Below are positions 36,153 through 43,659 of a stretch of DNA of 64,000 nt, piece by piece. The stretch lies in the NCBI RefSeq assembly GCF_001280015.1, contig NZ_LGDV01000002.1, positions 1 to 64,000 of the forward strand, in the 5' to 3' direction. Source of the DNA: Streptomyces sp. MMG1121. GTDB lineage: Bacteria; Actinomycetota; Actinomycetes; Streptomycetales; Streptomycetaceae. Each line of letters begins with the position of its first letter. Positions within the stretch are counted from its first letter, which is position 1. The notes under the pieces were generated by a model, which worked only from the letters and a program-made list of their open reading frames with translations, did no database searches and was not told where the DNA came from. The position numbers were made by a program, and so were the translations under genes.

Positions 36153-36204
36153 GAGGACGGTAGGGGGCGGGGTCGGGTTCCTTTGTGACGGTGAGAGAGC
36201 GGTA
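36148..36204 (+). promoter_or_regulatory. Direct repeats upstream of the response regulator
   Basis: GGTGAGAGGACGGTA (36148-36162) and GGTGAGAGAGCGGTA (36190-36204) differ at two positions. They lie 42 nt apart, about four helical turns, and end 65 nt upstream of the response-regulator start. Direct repeats are the usual OmpR-family operator form, so autoregulation is likely. Confidence 0.5.
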
Positions 36205-36268
36205 AAAAGGGTGATCGTAGGCCCGCCCGTCCCGGCCGAACGGGCGGCGGCCTTGGCAGACTGGGTGC

Positions 36269-37012
36269 GTGCCCCAGACTGTGCTGCTCGCCGAAGACGA
36301 CCGTGCCATCCGTCATGCCCTGGAGCGTGCCCTGACCCTGGAGGGGTATGAGGTGACGGCGGTCGCCGACGGTGTGGAAGCGCTGGCGCAGGCCCACAAG
36401 ACGCCGCCGGATGTCCTCCTCCTCGATGTGATGATGCCCGGGATCGACGGTCTCCAGGTCTGCCGGGTGCTGCGTGCCGAGGGCAACCGCACCCCGATCC
36501 TCATGCTCACCGCCCTCGTGGAGACCGCCGACCGTATCGCGGGCCTGGACGCCGGGGCCGACGACTACGTCGTCAAGCCGTTCGACGTGGAAGAGGTCTT
36601 CGCGCGGCTGCGCGCGCTCCTGCGCCGTACCAGCCCGGTGCCCGCCACGACCGGCGGCAGCGGCGGCGGGAACGGGACCGACACCGGGCGGGCCGACGTC
36701 CAGATCTCCGACCGGCAGGTGGAAGCCGCCGGTATCCGTATGGACCTGCAGGCCCGCCGGGCCTGGCGCGGCAAGCGCGAGCTGGAGCTGACCCGCACCG
36801 AGTTCGAGCTGCTCGAACTGCTCGTGCGCAACGCCGGCATCGTGCTCGACCACTCCACGATCTACGACCGGATCTGGGGGTACGACTTCGGACCCGGCTC
36901 CAAGAACCTCGCCGTGTACGTCGGCTACCTGCGCCGCAAGCTGGACGAGCCCGGCGCCCCGCAGCTGATCCACACCGTGCGGGGCGTGGGTTACGTGCTC
37001 CGGGAGGACTGA
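36269..37012 (+). CDS. OmpR-family response regulator (MprA-like)
   Basis: A 247-residue DNA-binding response regulator. In the receiver domain (about 1-120) the acidic pocket is AEDD, the phosphorylated Asp is in LLLDVMMPGIDG (about residue 52) and the lysine in DDYVVKPFD. A Gly/Thr-rich linker (about 130-145) leads to the winged-helix output domain (LTRTEFELLELLVRNAGIVL, VYVGYLRRKLD). GTG start. It is directly followed by its kinase with no gap. Confidence 0.93.
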   Translation: MPQTVLLAEDDRAIRHALERALTLEGYEVTAVADGVEALAQAHKTPPDVLLLDVMMPGIDGLQVCRVLRAEGNRTPILMLTALVETADRIAGLDAGADDYVVKPFDVEEVFARLRALLRRTSPVPATTGGSGGGNGTDTGRADVQISDRQVEAAGIRMDLQARRAWRGKRELELTRTEFELLELLVRNAGIVLDHSTIYDRIWGYDFGPGSKNLAVYVGYLRRKLDEPGAPQLIHTVRGVGYVLRED

Positions 37013-38458
37013 GTGGGCCGCCTGCGGCGGTTGCGGCGGTTGCTGGCCCGGCGCCGGCCCAAGCTGGTCTCCCTGCGCACCACCTTCGTCGTCTCCTTCG
37101 CGGCCGTCACCGCCGCGGTCACGATCCTCGTCGGCATCGTGTCGTACAGCTCCGCCGCCCGGCTGGTCCGCGTCGACCAGCAGACGGTGTTCTCGCAGGT
37201 CGTGCAGGACGTGCGGGACGAGGTACGGCAGCACGAGATGGTGCCCGAGGACTTCTCCTCGTCCCGGCCGGGGCATGATCTGGTCCGGCCGGCCCGTACC
37301 GATGTGCAGGTGCTGGGCGCGCAGGGCCAGATCGTGGACCACGGCAACCCGGTGCTGCCCGTCACCTCCCACGACAAGGCCATGGCCCTCGCGCAGACCG
37401 CCGGGAAGGTGGTCGAGCACAAGGACGTGCGGGTGGACGAGGACCTGTTCCGTATCGCCACCGTCTCGCTCGGCGACGGGCGGGGCGCGGTCCAGGTCGC
37501 GCAGGAGTTCAGCGACACCGAGGACCTGCTGCGGACCCTGCAGCAGCGCACGCTGATCCTGATGGCGGCCGTGGTGGTGGCGGCCGGGCTCTTCGGTTGG
37601 TGGCTGGCCCGGCGGATCACCCGGCGGCTGGTGATCCTCACCTCCGCCGCGGAGGACGTGGCCCGCACCCGCCGGCTGGGCATCGAGGTGCCGGTCGCCG
37701 GTCTGGACGAGGTGGGGCGGCTCGGGCGTGCCTTCGACCGGATGCTGGGCCGGCTCGCGCAGTCCGAGGAGGACCAGCGCCGCCTCGTCCAGGACGCGGG
37801 CCACGAACTGCGCACCCCGCTGACCTCCCTGCGCACCAACATCTCCCTGCTCCGCCGTATCGACGAGCTGCCGCCCGCGACCCGCGAGGAGCTGGTCGCC
37901 GACCTCGGCCAGGAGGCCCGGGAACTGACCGACCTGGTCAACGAGCTGGTCGACCTCGCCGCCGGCCAGTCCGACACGGAGCCGCCGCAGCAGGTGGACC
38001 TCGCCGACATCGCCGAGGAGGTGGTGGGGCTGGCCAAGCGCCGCACCGGCCGCGAGGTCGTCCTGCACACGAGCGGCGACACGAGCACCGACGGGCGGCC
38101 CGGGATGCTCCAGCGGGCCATGTCCAACCTCGTGGAGAACGCCGCCAAGTTCGACCGGGACGGCAAGGCGCCGATCGAGATCAACATCACCGGACCGGCG
38201 CGGCCCGGGACCGTACGGGTGGAGGTGCTGGACCGGGGGCCGGGCATCGCCGAGGGCGACCTCATCCGTATCTTCGACCGCTTCTACCGGGCCGCCGACG
38301 CGCGCTCCCTGCCGGGTTCGGGCCTCGGGCTGTCCATCGTCCGCGAGGTCGCCATGGCCCACGGCGGAGCGCCGTTCGCCTTCCGGCGCGAGGGCGGCGG
38401 CGCGGTCATCGGGTTCACCGTCGGCGGCGGGATCGTGAAGGGCGGCTCCGGCGGCTGA
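37013..38458 (+). CDS. Sensor histidine kinase (MprB-like)
   Basis: A 481-residue membrane sensor. Transmembrane helices lie near residues 22-48 and 183-202, with an extracytoplasmic sensor domain of about 130 residues between them. A HAMP domain (to about 250) leads to HisKA with the phosphorylated His in QDAGHELRTPLTSLR (about residue 263). HATPase has the N box SNLVENAAKF, DRGPGIAEGD and GSGLGLSIV. GTG at 37013 starts immediately after the regulator's stop. It resembles cell-envelope stress sensors (MprB/CseC class), and the neighbouring membrane-lipid gene fits that, but the link is inferred. Confidence 0.93.
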   Translation: MGRLRRLRRLLARRRPKLVSLRTTFVVSFAAVTAAVTILVGIVSYSSAARLVRVDQQTVFSQVVQDVRDEVRQHEMVPEDFSSSRPGHDLVRPARTDVQVLGAQGQIVDHGNPVLPVTSHDKAMALAQTAGKVVEHKDVRVDEDLFRIATVSLGDGRGAVQVAQEFSDTEDLLRTLQQRTLILMAAVVVAAGLFGWWLARRITRRLVILTSAAEDVARTRRLGIEVPVAGLDEVGRLGRAFDRMLGRLAQSEEDQRRLVQDAGHELRTPLTSLRTNISLLRRIDELPPATREELVADLGQEARELTDLVNELVDLAAGQSDTEPPQQVDLADIAEEVVGLAKRRTGREVVLHTSGDTSTDGRPGMLQRAMSNLVENAAKFDRDGKAPIEINITGPARPGTVRVEVLDRGPGIAEGDLIRIFDRFYRAADARSLPGSGLGLSIVREVAMAHGGAPFAFRREGGGAVIGFTVGGGIVKGGSGG

Positions 38459-38482
38459 CCTTGCGCCGGAGCCGGAGCCCTC

Positions 38483-40300
38483 CTACGACCGCTCACCCAT
38501 CCCCGGCAGCGTGAGGAACCCCTCCGCACGGGCGCTCGCCAGGCCGATCCTCGGGATGTCGCTGGACTTGGCGAAGAGGAGGAAGCGGGGTTCCCAGACC
38601 GGGCGGTACTTGGCGTTGGCGCGGTAGAGGGACTCGATCTGCCACCAGCGGGAGAAGAAGGTGAGGGTGGAGCGCCACAGGCGCAGGACCGGGCCCGCGC
38701 CGAGCCGGGCGCCGCGTTCGAAGACCGAGCGGAACATGGCGAAGTTCAGCGAGACCCGCTGGACGCCCAGCTCCTTCGCCTGGAGGAGGAGTTCGACGAC
38801 CATGTACTCCATCAGGCCGTTCTCGCAGTCGCGGTCGCGGCGCATCAGGTCCAGGGAGAGGCCGTTCTCGCCCCAGGGGACGAAGCTGAGCAGGGCGCGC
38901 GGTTCGTCGTTCGCGTCGCGGCACTCCAGCATCACGCAGCGGCCGTCCCCCGCGTCGCCGAGCCGGCCGAGGGCCATGGAGAAGCCGCGCTCGGTGGCGC
39001 CGTCGCGCCAGTCGTCGGCGCGCTCGATGAGCAGGGCCATCTCCTCGGCGGGGATGTCCTCGTGGCGGCGGACGCGGACGGTGTACCCGGCTCGCTTGAC
39101 CCGGTTGTGGGCCTGGCGGACCACACGCATGGCGCGGCCCTCCAGGGTGAAGTCCGCGATGTCGACGATCGCCTCGTCCCCGAGTTCCAGCGCGTCCAGG
39201 CCATGGCGGGCGTAGATCGTGCCGGCCTCCTCGCTCGCGCCCATCACGGCCGGGGTCCAGGCGTGGCTGCGGGCCTCCGCCAGCCAGGCGTCGATGGCGC
39301 CGGGCCAGGCCTCGGGGTCGCCGATGGGGTCGCCGGAGGCGAGGGAGACCGCGCCGACGACGCGGTAGGTGACGGCCGCCTTGCCGGTGGGGGAGAAGAC
39401 GGCGGCCTTGTCGCGGCGCAGGGCGAAGTAGCCGAGGGAGTCGCGGGCGCCGTGCTTGTCGAGCAGTGCGCGCAGCTTCTCCTCGTCCTCGGCGGTGAGC
39501 AGCCGGCGGCCGCGCGGGGAGCGGAAGCAGGCGTACAGGACCAGGCAGAAGGCGGCGGCGAGCAGGATGTTGACCGTGATGTCGGTCCAGCGGGGCGCGT
39601 GGACGTGGTCGATGCGGTCGGCGAAGATGCCGACGCTGATGCCGCGCAGGTACGTGTAGAAGATCTCGTCGGTCAGGCCGGCGCCGGGCAGCTTGTTGGT
39701 GGCGTGCACCAGCAGGGTGCCGAGGCCGCCCGTGGCGAGCAGTGCGCCCGCGCCGACGGCGAGCGCCAGCTTCGGGTTGGAGGGGTCGCCGACCGCGTTG
39801 AACTCGCGCCGGCCGATCAGCAGGGCGGCGACGAACAGGGCGGTCAGGGCGGCGGAGACCCAGTTGAAGACGTGGTCGGCGTACCGGTCCTGGGTGAGGC
39901 CGAGGACGTAGACGAGCAGGAGCGGGGCGGCGAGCAGCATGTTGGTCACCCACGCGGCCCGCTTGCGGCGGCGCATCACCAGCATCAGGAAGATCGCGAG
40001 CGTGGCCGAGACCAGACCGCCGGTGGCCAGGTACGGCGTGAAGAAGGCGCCCACGTGGTGCGGATGGGCCTGGTGCGGGGTGAAGAGTTTGCTGGTGTTG
40101 TGCTCGTGGACCTCTTCGCGGAACGGCAGTGAGACGACCGCGAGGACGTTGACCACGGCGATCAGCCGCAGGTACCAGACGGTGGTCGAGGCCGCCGCCG
40201 CGCGCAGCCGGGGGCTGGGTGCGGGCATCTGGAACTCGCGGCGGGTACCGCGTTGACCGGGGACCTGCGCGTCGATGAGGGCCGACTGCTGAGCGGGCAT
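38483..40300 (-). CDS. Aminoacyl-phosphatidylglycerol synthase (LPG-synthase-like, DUF2156)
   Basis: A 605-residue membrane enzyme. About six to seven transmembrane helices occupy the N-terminal 260 residues. A C-terminal double-GNAT domain (DUF2156) follows, with YFALRRDKAAVFSPTGKAAV, MRRDRDCENGLMEYMVVELL and VSLNFAMFRSVFERG near the end. The family moves an amino acid (Lys or Ala) from aminoacyl-tRNA to phosphatidylglycerol, making the membrane less negative (family knowledge). Unlike mycobacterial LysX it has no fused LysRS domain. An inverted repeat sits just upstream (40346-40364). It is convergent with the two-component system. Confidence 0.88.
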   Translation of the reverse strand: MPAQQSALIDAQVPGQRGTRREFQMPAPSPRLRAAAASTTVWYLRLIAVVNVLAVVSLPFREEVHEHNTSKLFTPHQAHPHHVGAFFTPYLATGGLVSATLAIFLMLVMRRRKRAAWVTNMLLAAPLLLVYVLGLTQDRYADHVFNWVSAALTALFVAALLIGRREFNAVGDPSNPKLALAVGAGALLATGGLGTLLVHATNKLPGAGLTDEIFYTYLRGISVGIFADRIDHVHAPRWTDITVNILLAAAFCLVLYACFRSPRGRRLLTAEDEEKLRALLDKHGARDSLGYFALRRDKAAVFSPTGKAAVTYRVVGAVSLASGDPIGDPEAWPGAIDAWLAEARSHAWTPAVMGASEEAGTIYARHGLDALELGDEAIVDIADFTLEGRAMRVVRQAHNRVKRAGYTVRVRRHEDIPAEEMALLIERADDWRDGATERGFSMALGRLGDAGDGRCVMLECRDANDEPRALLSFVPWGENGLSLDLMRRDRDCENGLMEYMVVELLLQAKELGVQRVSLNFAMFRSVFERGARLGAGPVLRLWRSTLTFFSRWWQIESLYRANAKYRPVWEPRFLLFAKSSDIPRIGLASARAEGFLTLPGMGERS

Positions 40301-40345
40301 GGTGACTGGTCACCTTGAGTGGGGAGGGGACAGGACAAAACGCTC

Positions 40346-40364
40346 ACCCTACAGCTCGTAGGGT
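40346..40364. promoter_or_regulatory. Operator-like palindrome upstream of the aminoacyl-PG synthase gene
   Basis: ACCCTACAGCTCGTAGGGT is a perfect 7+5+7 palindrome 46-64 nt upstream of the start codon, extended outward by GCT/AGC. A near copy lies upstream of the next minus-strand gene (40847-40865). Confidence 0.6.
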
Positions 40365-40528
40365 AAGCGCGGGAGTGCGTGAGCGCGGCCCCGATGCGGC
40401 GCCATTCACCGGATTCATACGGAGCGGACGGGAATGGCCCGGGCGCCGGGGCTCACCGGGAGCGTACCGGCATCCGCTCTTACCGGATCTCCCTGTGTCC
40501 GCCTTCCTTGGAACTCCCTGTGTCCGTC

Positions 40529-40804
40529 TTACCCGGACTTACCCTGGCCGCGGCGGGCCGCCGTCAGATGCCAGGCCAGATTGCCCACCGCCGCGCCGGC
40601 CGCCACGGCGGCGACGATCACCCCGCCGGTCGCGAGGCCGTCGCTGAACAGATGCGGACGCCGGTCCAGGCTGTGCAGGCCGAAGCCGCACAGCTCGTAC
40701 ACGCCTACGGCGGCGATGATCAGGCTGACGACCAGCAGGGTCACCGTCGGCGCGAGACTGCGCGCACGGGCCTCCCCGCTGGCTTGCGTCCCGGTGTCCG
40801 GCAT
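40529..40804 (-). CDS. Small two-span membrane protein
   Basis: A 91-residue protein with two hydrophobic helices (PTVTLLVVSLIIAAVGVYEL and GGVIVAAVAAGAAVGNLAW) joined by a short loop GFGLHSLDRRPHLFSD. The N- and C-termini are polar and basic. No family recognised. It is on the same strand as the aminoacyl-PG synthase and shares its upstream palindrome, so joint regulation is likely. Confidence 0.7.
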   Translation of the reverse strand: MPDTGTQASGEARARSLAPTVTLLVVSLIIAAVGVYELCGFGLHSLDRRPHLFSDGLATGGVIVAAVAAGAAVGNLAWHLTAARRGQGKSG

Positions 40805-40846
40805 GGGTCCCCCGTTGAACAGACGTGTGGCCGCTGGCGGTTGGGA

Positions 40847-40865
40847 ACCTACAATACGTAGGGTT
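40847..40865. promoter_or_regulatory. Second copy of the CCTAC-N5-GTAGG palindrome
   Basis: ACCTACAATACGTAGGGTT has the same half-sites and the same 5-nt centre as 40346-40364. It lies 43 nt upstream of the small membrane protein start. Flanking GGAA and TTTCC extend the symmetry. Confidence 0.6.
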
Positions 40866-40954
40866 TCCGAGTGCCGCCGCCGGGCCGAGGTCACCGGCGG
40901 GAGTGCGGGTAAGCCACCCGTACGAGTCGGGTCTGTTGCCGGTGGGTTCTCGCC

Positions 40955-41038
40955 CCGCTCTCTTACGCGCACCTTCTTAGGCGCACCTTCTCGCGCGTGG
41001 CTTCTTGTGTGGGGCTTCTTACGTGCGGCTCCTCATGC
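40955..41038. repeat. Degenerate 14-bp tandem repeat, about six units
   Basis: Units such as GCACCTTCTTAGGC, GCACCTTCTCGCGC, GTGGCTTCTTGTGT and GGGGCTTCTTACGT follow each other at exactly 14 nt. The shared core is CTTCTT (AAGAAG on the minus strand). It lies between the stop of the CGNR gene and the upstream region of the small membrane protein. Confidence 0.65.
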
Positions 41039-41050
41039 GTGCCGGGCCTG

Positions 41051-41674
41051 CTACGGCGCTGCCCGCTCCTCTTCGTCCCTGCCGGTGCGGCGGGCGTAGG
41101 CGCGGGCCGCACGGGCGCGGTCGCCGCAGCGGGTGGAGCACCAGTGGCGGCGGCCGTGCCGGAGCAGGTAGCGGCTGCAGGGGGCGGAGCCGCAGGCGAT
41201 GAGGCGGTCGGCGTCGGGGCCGGTCAGCAGGTCGGCGGCGTCGGCGGCGAGGGCGGCCAGGGCGCGCTCCATGATCTGGGTGGTGGGGTGCGCGGCGGCG
41301 CGGTGGAGGCCGCGCTGCGGGGACCAGTGCAGCAGGGAGGCGGCCGGGGCGCGGGTCAGTGCCTCGTTGACGGCGTCCAGGGCGTCGGGCGGGGCGGGGC
41401 GGCCGTCGATCCGGGCGGCGAGCAGCGGACGGATCCGCTCGCGCAGGGCCCGCAGCCGGCTCGCGCACGTCTCGCGCAGATCGGCGTCGGCGGGGGCGAG
41501 GCCCCGGTCCACCAGCCAGCGCTGCGCGGCGGCGGGGGTGTCGAGGAGGTCCGTCCGTCGTCCGCCGGGCTGGGTGATCACGCTGTTGGCGAGGTCGAGG
41601 GCGAGGTGCCGCTCGGCGCCGGGGGCGGGGGGCGGGGCTGGGTCGCGGGTGTTTTCGGGACTCACGATTCTCAT
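41051..41674 (-). CDS. CGNR zinc-finger (ABATE) family regulator
   Basis: A 207-residue protein. The N-terminal ABATE-type domain (HLALDLANSVITQPGGRRTD and onward) leads to a C-terminal CGNR-type zinc finger, IACGSAPCSRYLLRHGRRHW followed by CSTRCGDRARA. The family is thought to be transcriptional regulators of stress responses (family knowledge). The start at ATG 41674 has no clear ribosome-binding site; a GTG nine nt downstream is an alternative. It is divergent from the MBL-fold gene, with three 10-bp repeats between them. Confidence 0.82.
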   Translation of the reverse strand: MRIVSPENTRDPAPPPAPGAERHLALDLANSVITQPGGRRTDLLDTPAAAQRWLVDRGLAPADADLRETCASRLRALRERIRPLLAARIDGRPAPPDALDAVNEALTRAPAASLLHWSPQRGLHRAAAHPTTQIMERALAALAADAADLLTGPDADRLIACGSAPCSRYLLRHGRRHWCSTRCGDRARAARAYARRTGRDEEERAAP

Positions 41675-41690
41675 GGTACGGCTTGCCGTG

Positions 41691-41745
41691 ATCCGTGAGG
41701 AAGGGGTAGCGTCCCTCACGGATGATGTCCCTGCTATCCGTGAGG
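41691..41745. promoter_or_regulatory. Three-copy 10-bp operator between CGNR and MBL genes
   Basis: ATCCGTGAGG occurs at 41691-41700 and 41736-41745, and in inverted form (CCTCACGGAT) at 41714-41723. Centres are 22-23 nt apart, about two helical turns, in an 80-nt divergent promoter region. The CGNR protein is the obvious candidate to bind it. Confidence 0.7.
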
Positions 41746-41754
41746 TGAGCTGTC

Positions 41755-42546
41755 ATGTCCGCTGAGTACGCCGAAACCGCTGAGCTTTCCGTGTCCGGCG
41801 AGCGGATACCCGTCCGTGTCCTCGGCGGTCCCACCGTCCTCATCGAGTACGGCGGCGTCCGCTTCCTCACCGACCCGACGTTCGACGACCCCGGCGACTA
41901 CCCCTCGCCCAGCGGCCGCACCCTGACCAAGACCGCCCCGCCACGCACGAGCGCCGCCGAGCTGGGCCCCGTCGACGTGGTCCTGCTCTCGCACGACCAG
42001 CACGCCGACAACCTCGACCACTCCGGACGCGCCGTGCTCGCCGCCACCCCGCGCACCTTCACCACGCCGGCGGCGGCGGAACGGCTGGGCGGCGGCGCCG
42101 AGCCGCTCACTGCGTGGCAGTCCGTCGAGCTGCCGCGCCCCGACGGCGGTACGGTCACCGTGACCGGCGCCCCCGCGCTGCACGGCCCCAAGGGCTCCGA
42201 ACCGATCGTCGGCGAGGTCACCGGATTCCTGCTGACCTCCGCCGACCTGCCCAGCGTCTACGTCAGCGGCGACAACGCCTCCCTGGAGCTGGTCCAGCAG
42301 ATCGCCGACCGGTACGGCCCCGTCGACACCGCCGTCCTCTTCGCCGGCGCACCCCGCATGCCGGTCCTGGACGACGCCCTCCTCGTCCTCGACGGCAAGG
42401 GCGCGGCCGTCGCCGCCGGGCTGCTCGGTGCGCGACGGGTGGTCCCGGCCCACTGCGACAGCTGGGCCCACTTCACGGAGGGCCGTGAGGAGATCGTCTC
42501 GGCGTTCACGGAGGCGGGCCTGCGGGGTCGGCTCGAGGGGCCCTGA
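41755..42546 (+). CDS. MBL-fold (UlaG-like) metal-dependent hydrolase
   Basis: A 263-residue metallo-beta-lactamase-fold protein. TVLIEYGGVRFLTDPTFDD begins the fold and the metal motif is LLSHDQHADNLD (HxHxDx variant with Gln). VYVSGDNAS and VVPAHCDSWAHF supply later ligands. The nearest characterised group is UlaG-like lactonases. The ATG at 41755 sits 10 nt after the third operator repeat, so a repressor there would block it. Confidence 0.85.
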   Translation: MSAEYAETAELSVSGERIPVRVLGGPTVLIEYGGVRFLTDPTFDDPGDYPSPSGRTLTKTAPPRTSAAELGPVDVVLLSHDQHADNLDHSGRAVLAATPRTFTTPAAAERLGGGAEPLTAWQSVELPRPDGGTVTVTGAPALHGPKGSEPIVGEVTGFLLTSADLPSVYVSGDNASLELVQQIADRYGPVDTAVLFAGAPRMPVLDDALLVLDGKGAAVAAGLLGARRVVPAHCDSWAHFTEGREEIVSAFTEAGLRGRLEGP

Positions 42547-42642
42547 CGCCGCCCTGCCGCGGTCGGCTGATCGGCGGCGCCGACCGGCCCTTGCCCCCGG
42601 TCCCCGAGCCGGTCGCGCCGCGTCCGGCGCGTGGCGTTCCGG

Positions 42643-43572
42643 TCAGCCGCCGTGGCTGTGCCCGTCCGTGCCGGGCCGGTCGGACGCGGCCGGCCGGACC
42701 CCGAGGACGTCGAGCATCGCCCGGGTGGCCGGGCTGGGGTTGAAGCGGCTCCACGCCAGGTACTCCAGCCGGTGCGGCCCGTCCGCCAGCGGAACCAGGG
42801 CCAGTTCGGGGTCTCCGGCGGCGAGCGGCCGGATGAACGCCGACGGCAGCAGCGCGACACCGAGCCCGCGCCCGACCAGCCGCGTGATCAACTCCACCAC
42901 CCCGGCCTCGTACGCCACTTCGCGGACCAGACCCGCGGCGGTGAACGCCTGGTCCGACTGGGCCCGCGCGGGCGTCCCCGCCACGAAGTCCACGAACGTC
43001 TCCCCGGCGATCTGTGCCAGCGTCACCCGGGACCCGCCCGCCAGCCGGTGCCCGGCCGGCACCACCAGGACATGCTCGTCGTGATCGAGGACGACCGTCT
43101 CCACCCCGGCCGGCCGCTCGCCCTCCGGCAGGCCCAGGAACGCGATGTCCAGCTCACCGGCGCGGATCGCCGCCGCCAGGTCGTCGCTGCGTCCGGACCG
43201 CAACGCGACCGCCACCTCCGGGTGTTCGGCGCGATATCGCTGCAGCAACTCCGGTACGTCCACGGCGGCCGTGGTCACGATGACGCCGACCCCGAGCCGT
43301 CCGCGTACCACCCCGGCCGCGGCGGCCGCGTCCGCGACGGCCCGGTCGGCCGCGGCCAGACACTCGCGGGCGCCGACGAGGAACGCCGCGCCCGCGCCGG
43401 TCAGTTCGACCCGGCGACTGGACCGGGCGAACAGCCGGACCCCCAACTCCCGCTCCAGGGCGGCGATCCGGTGACTGAGGGACGACTGCACGACGAGGCA
43501 GCGCTCGGCGGCACGGGTGAAGTTGAGGGTGTCGGCGACGGCTACGACGTAGCGCAGCTGCTGAAGATCCAC
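42643..43572 (-). CDS. LysR-family transcriptional regulator
   Basis: A 309-residue LysR regulator. The N-terminal winged HTH (about 1-60) includes LRYVVAVADTLNFTRAAERC and SSLSHRIAALERELGVRLF. The effector domain follows, with a short basic/His tail. GTG at 43572 fits the family start. It is divergent from the EamA exporter, so it probably controls that gene and the downstream NAD-binding protein. Confidence 0.9.
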   Translation of the reverse strand: MDLQQLRYVVAVADTLNFTRAAERCLVVQSSLSHRIAALERELGVRLFARSSRRVELTGAGAAFLVGARECLAAADRAVADAAAAAGVVRGRLGVGVIVTTAAVDVPELLQRYRAEHPEVAVALRSGRSDDLAAAIRAGELDIAFLGLPEGERPAGVETVVLDHDEHVLVVPAGHRLAGGSRVTLAQIAGETFVDFVAGTPARAQSDQAFTAAGLVREVAYEAGVVELITRLVGRGLGVALLPSAFIRPLAAGDPELALVPLADGPHRLEYLAWSRFNPSPATRAMLDVLGVRPAASDRPGTDGHSHGG

Positions 43573-43615
43573 GTGCCCACCGTATCGATCGGTTTTGTGC
43601 ATGGCTGTGATGACA

Positions 43616-43633
43616 ATGATGCTTTGGAATCAT
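43616..43633. promoter_or_regulatory. Candidate LysR box
   Basis: ATGAT-GCTTTGGA-ATCAT is a dyad in the 87-nt divergent promoter region between lysR and the exporter. It fits the loose T-N11-A pattern of LysR operators. Confidence 0.4.
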
Positions 43634-43659
43634 GGCGGCCTCCTGCCGAGACTTCCCCC

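Noticed and set aside
35966..38362. 798-codon minus-strand frame
   Set aside because: Antisense of the two-component operon.
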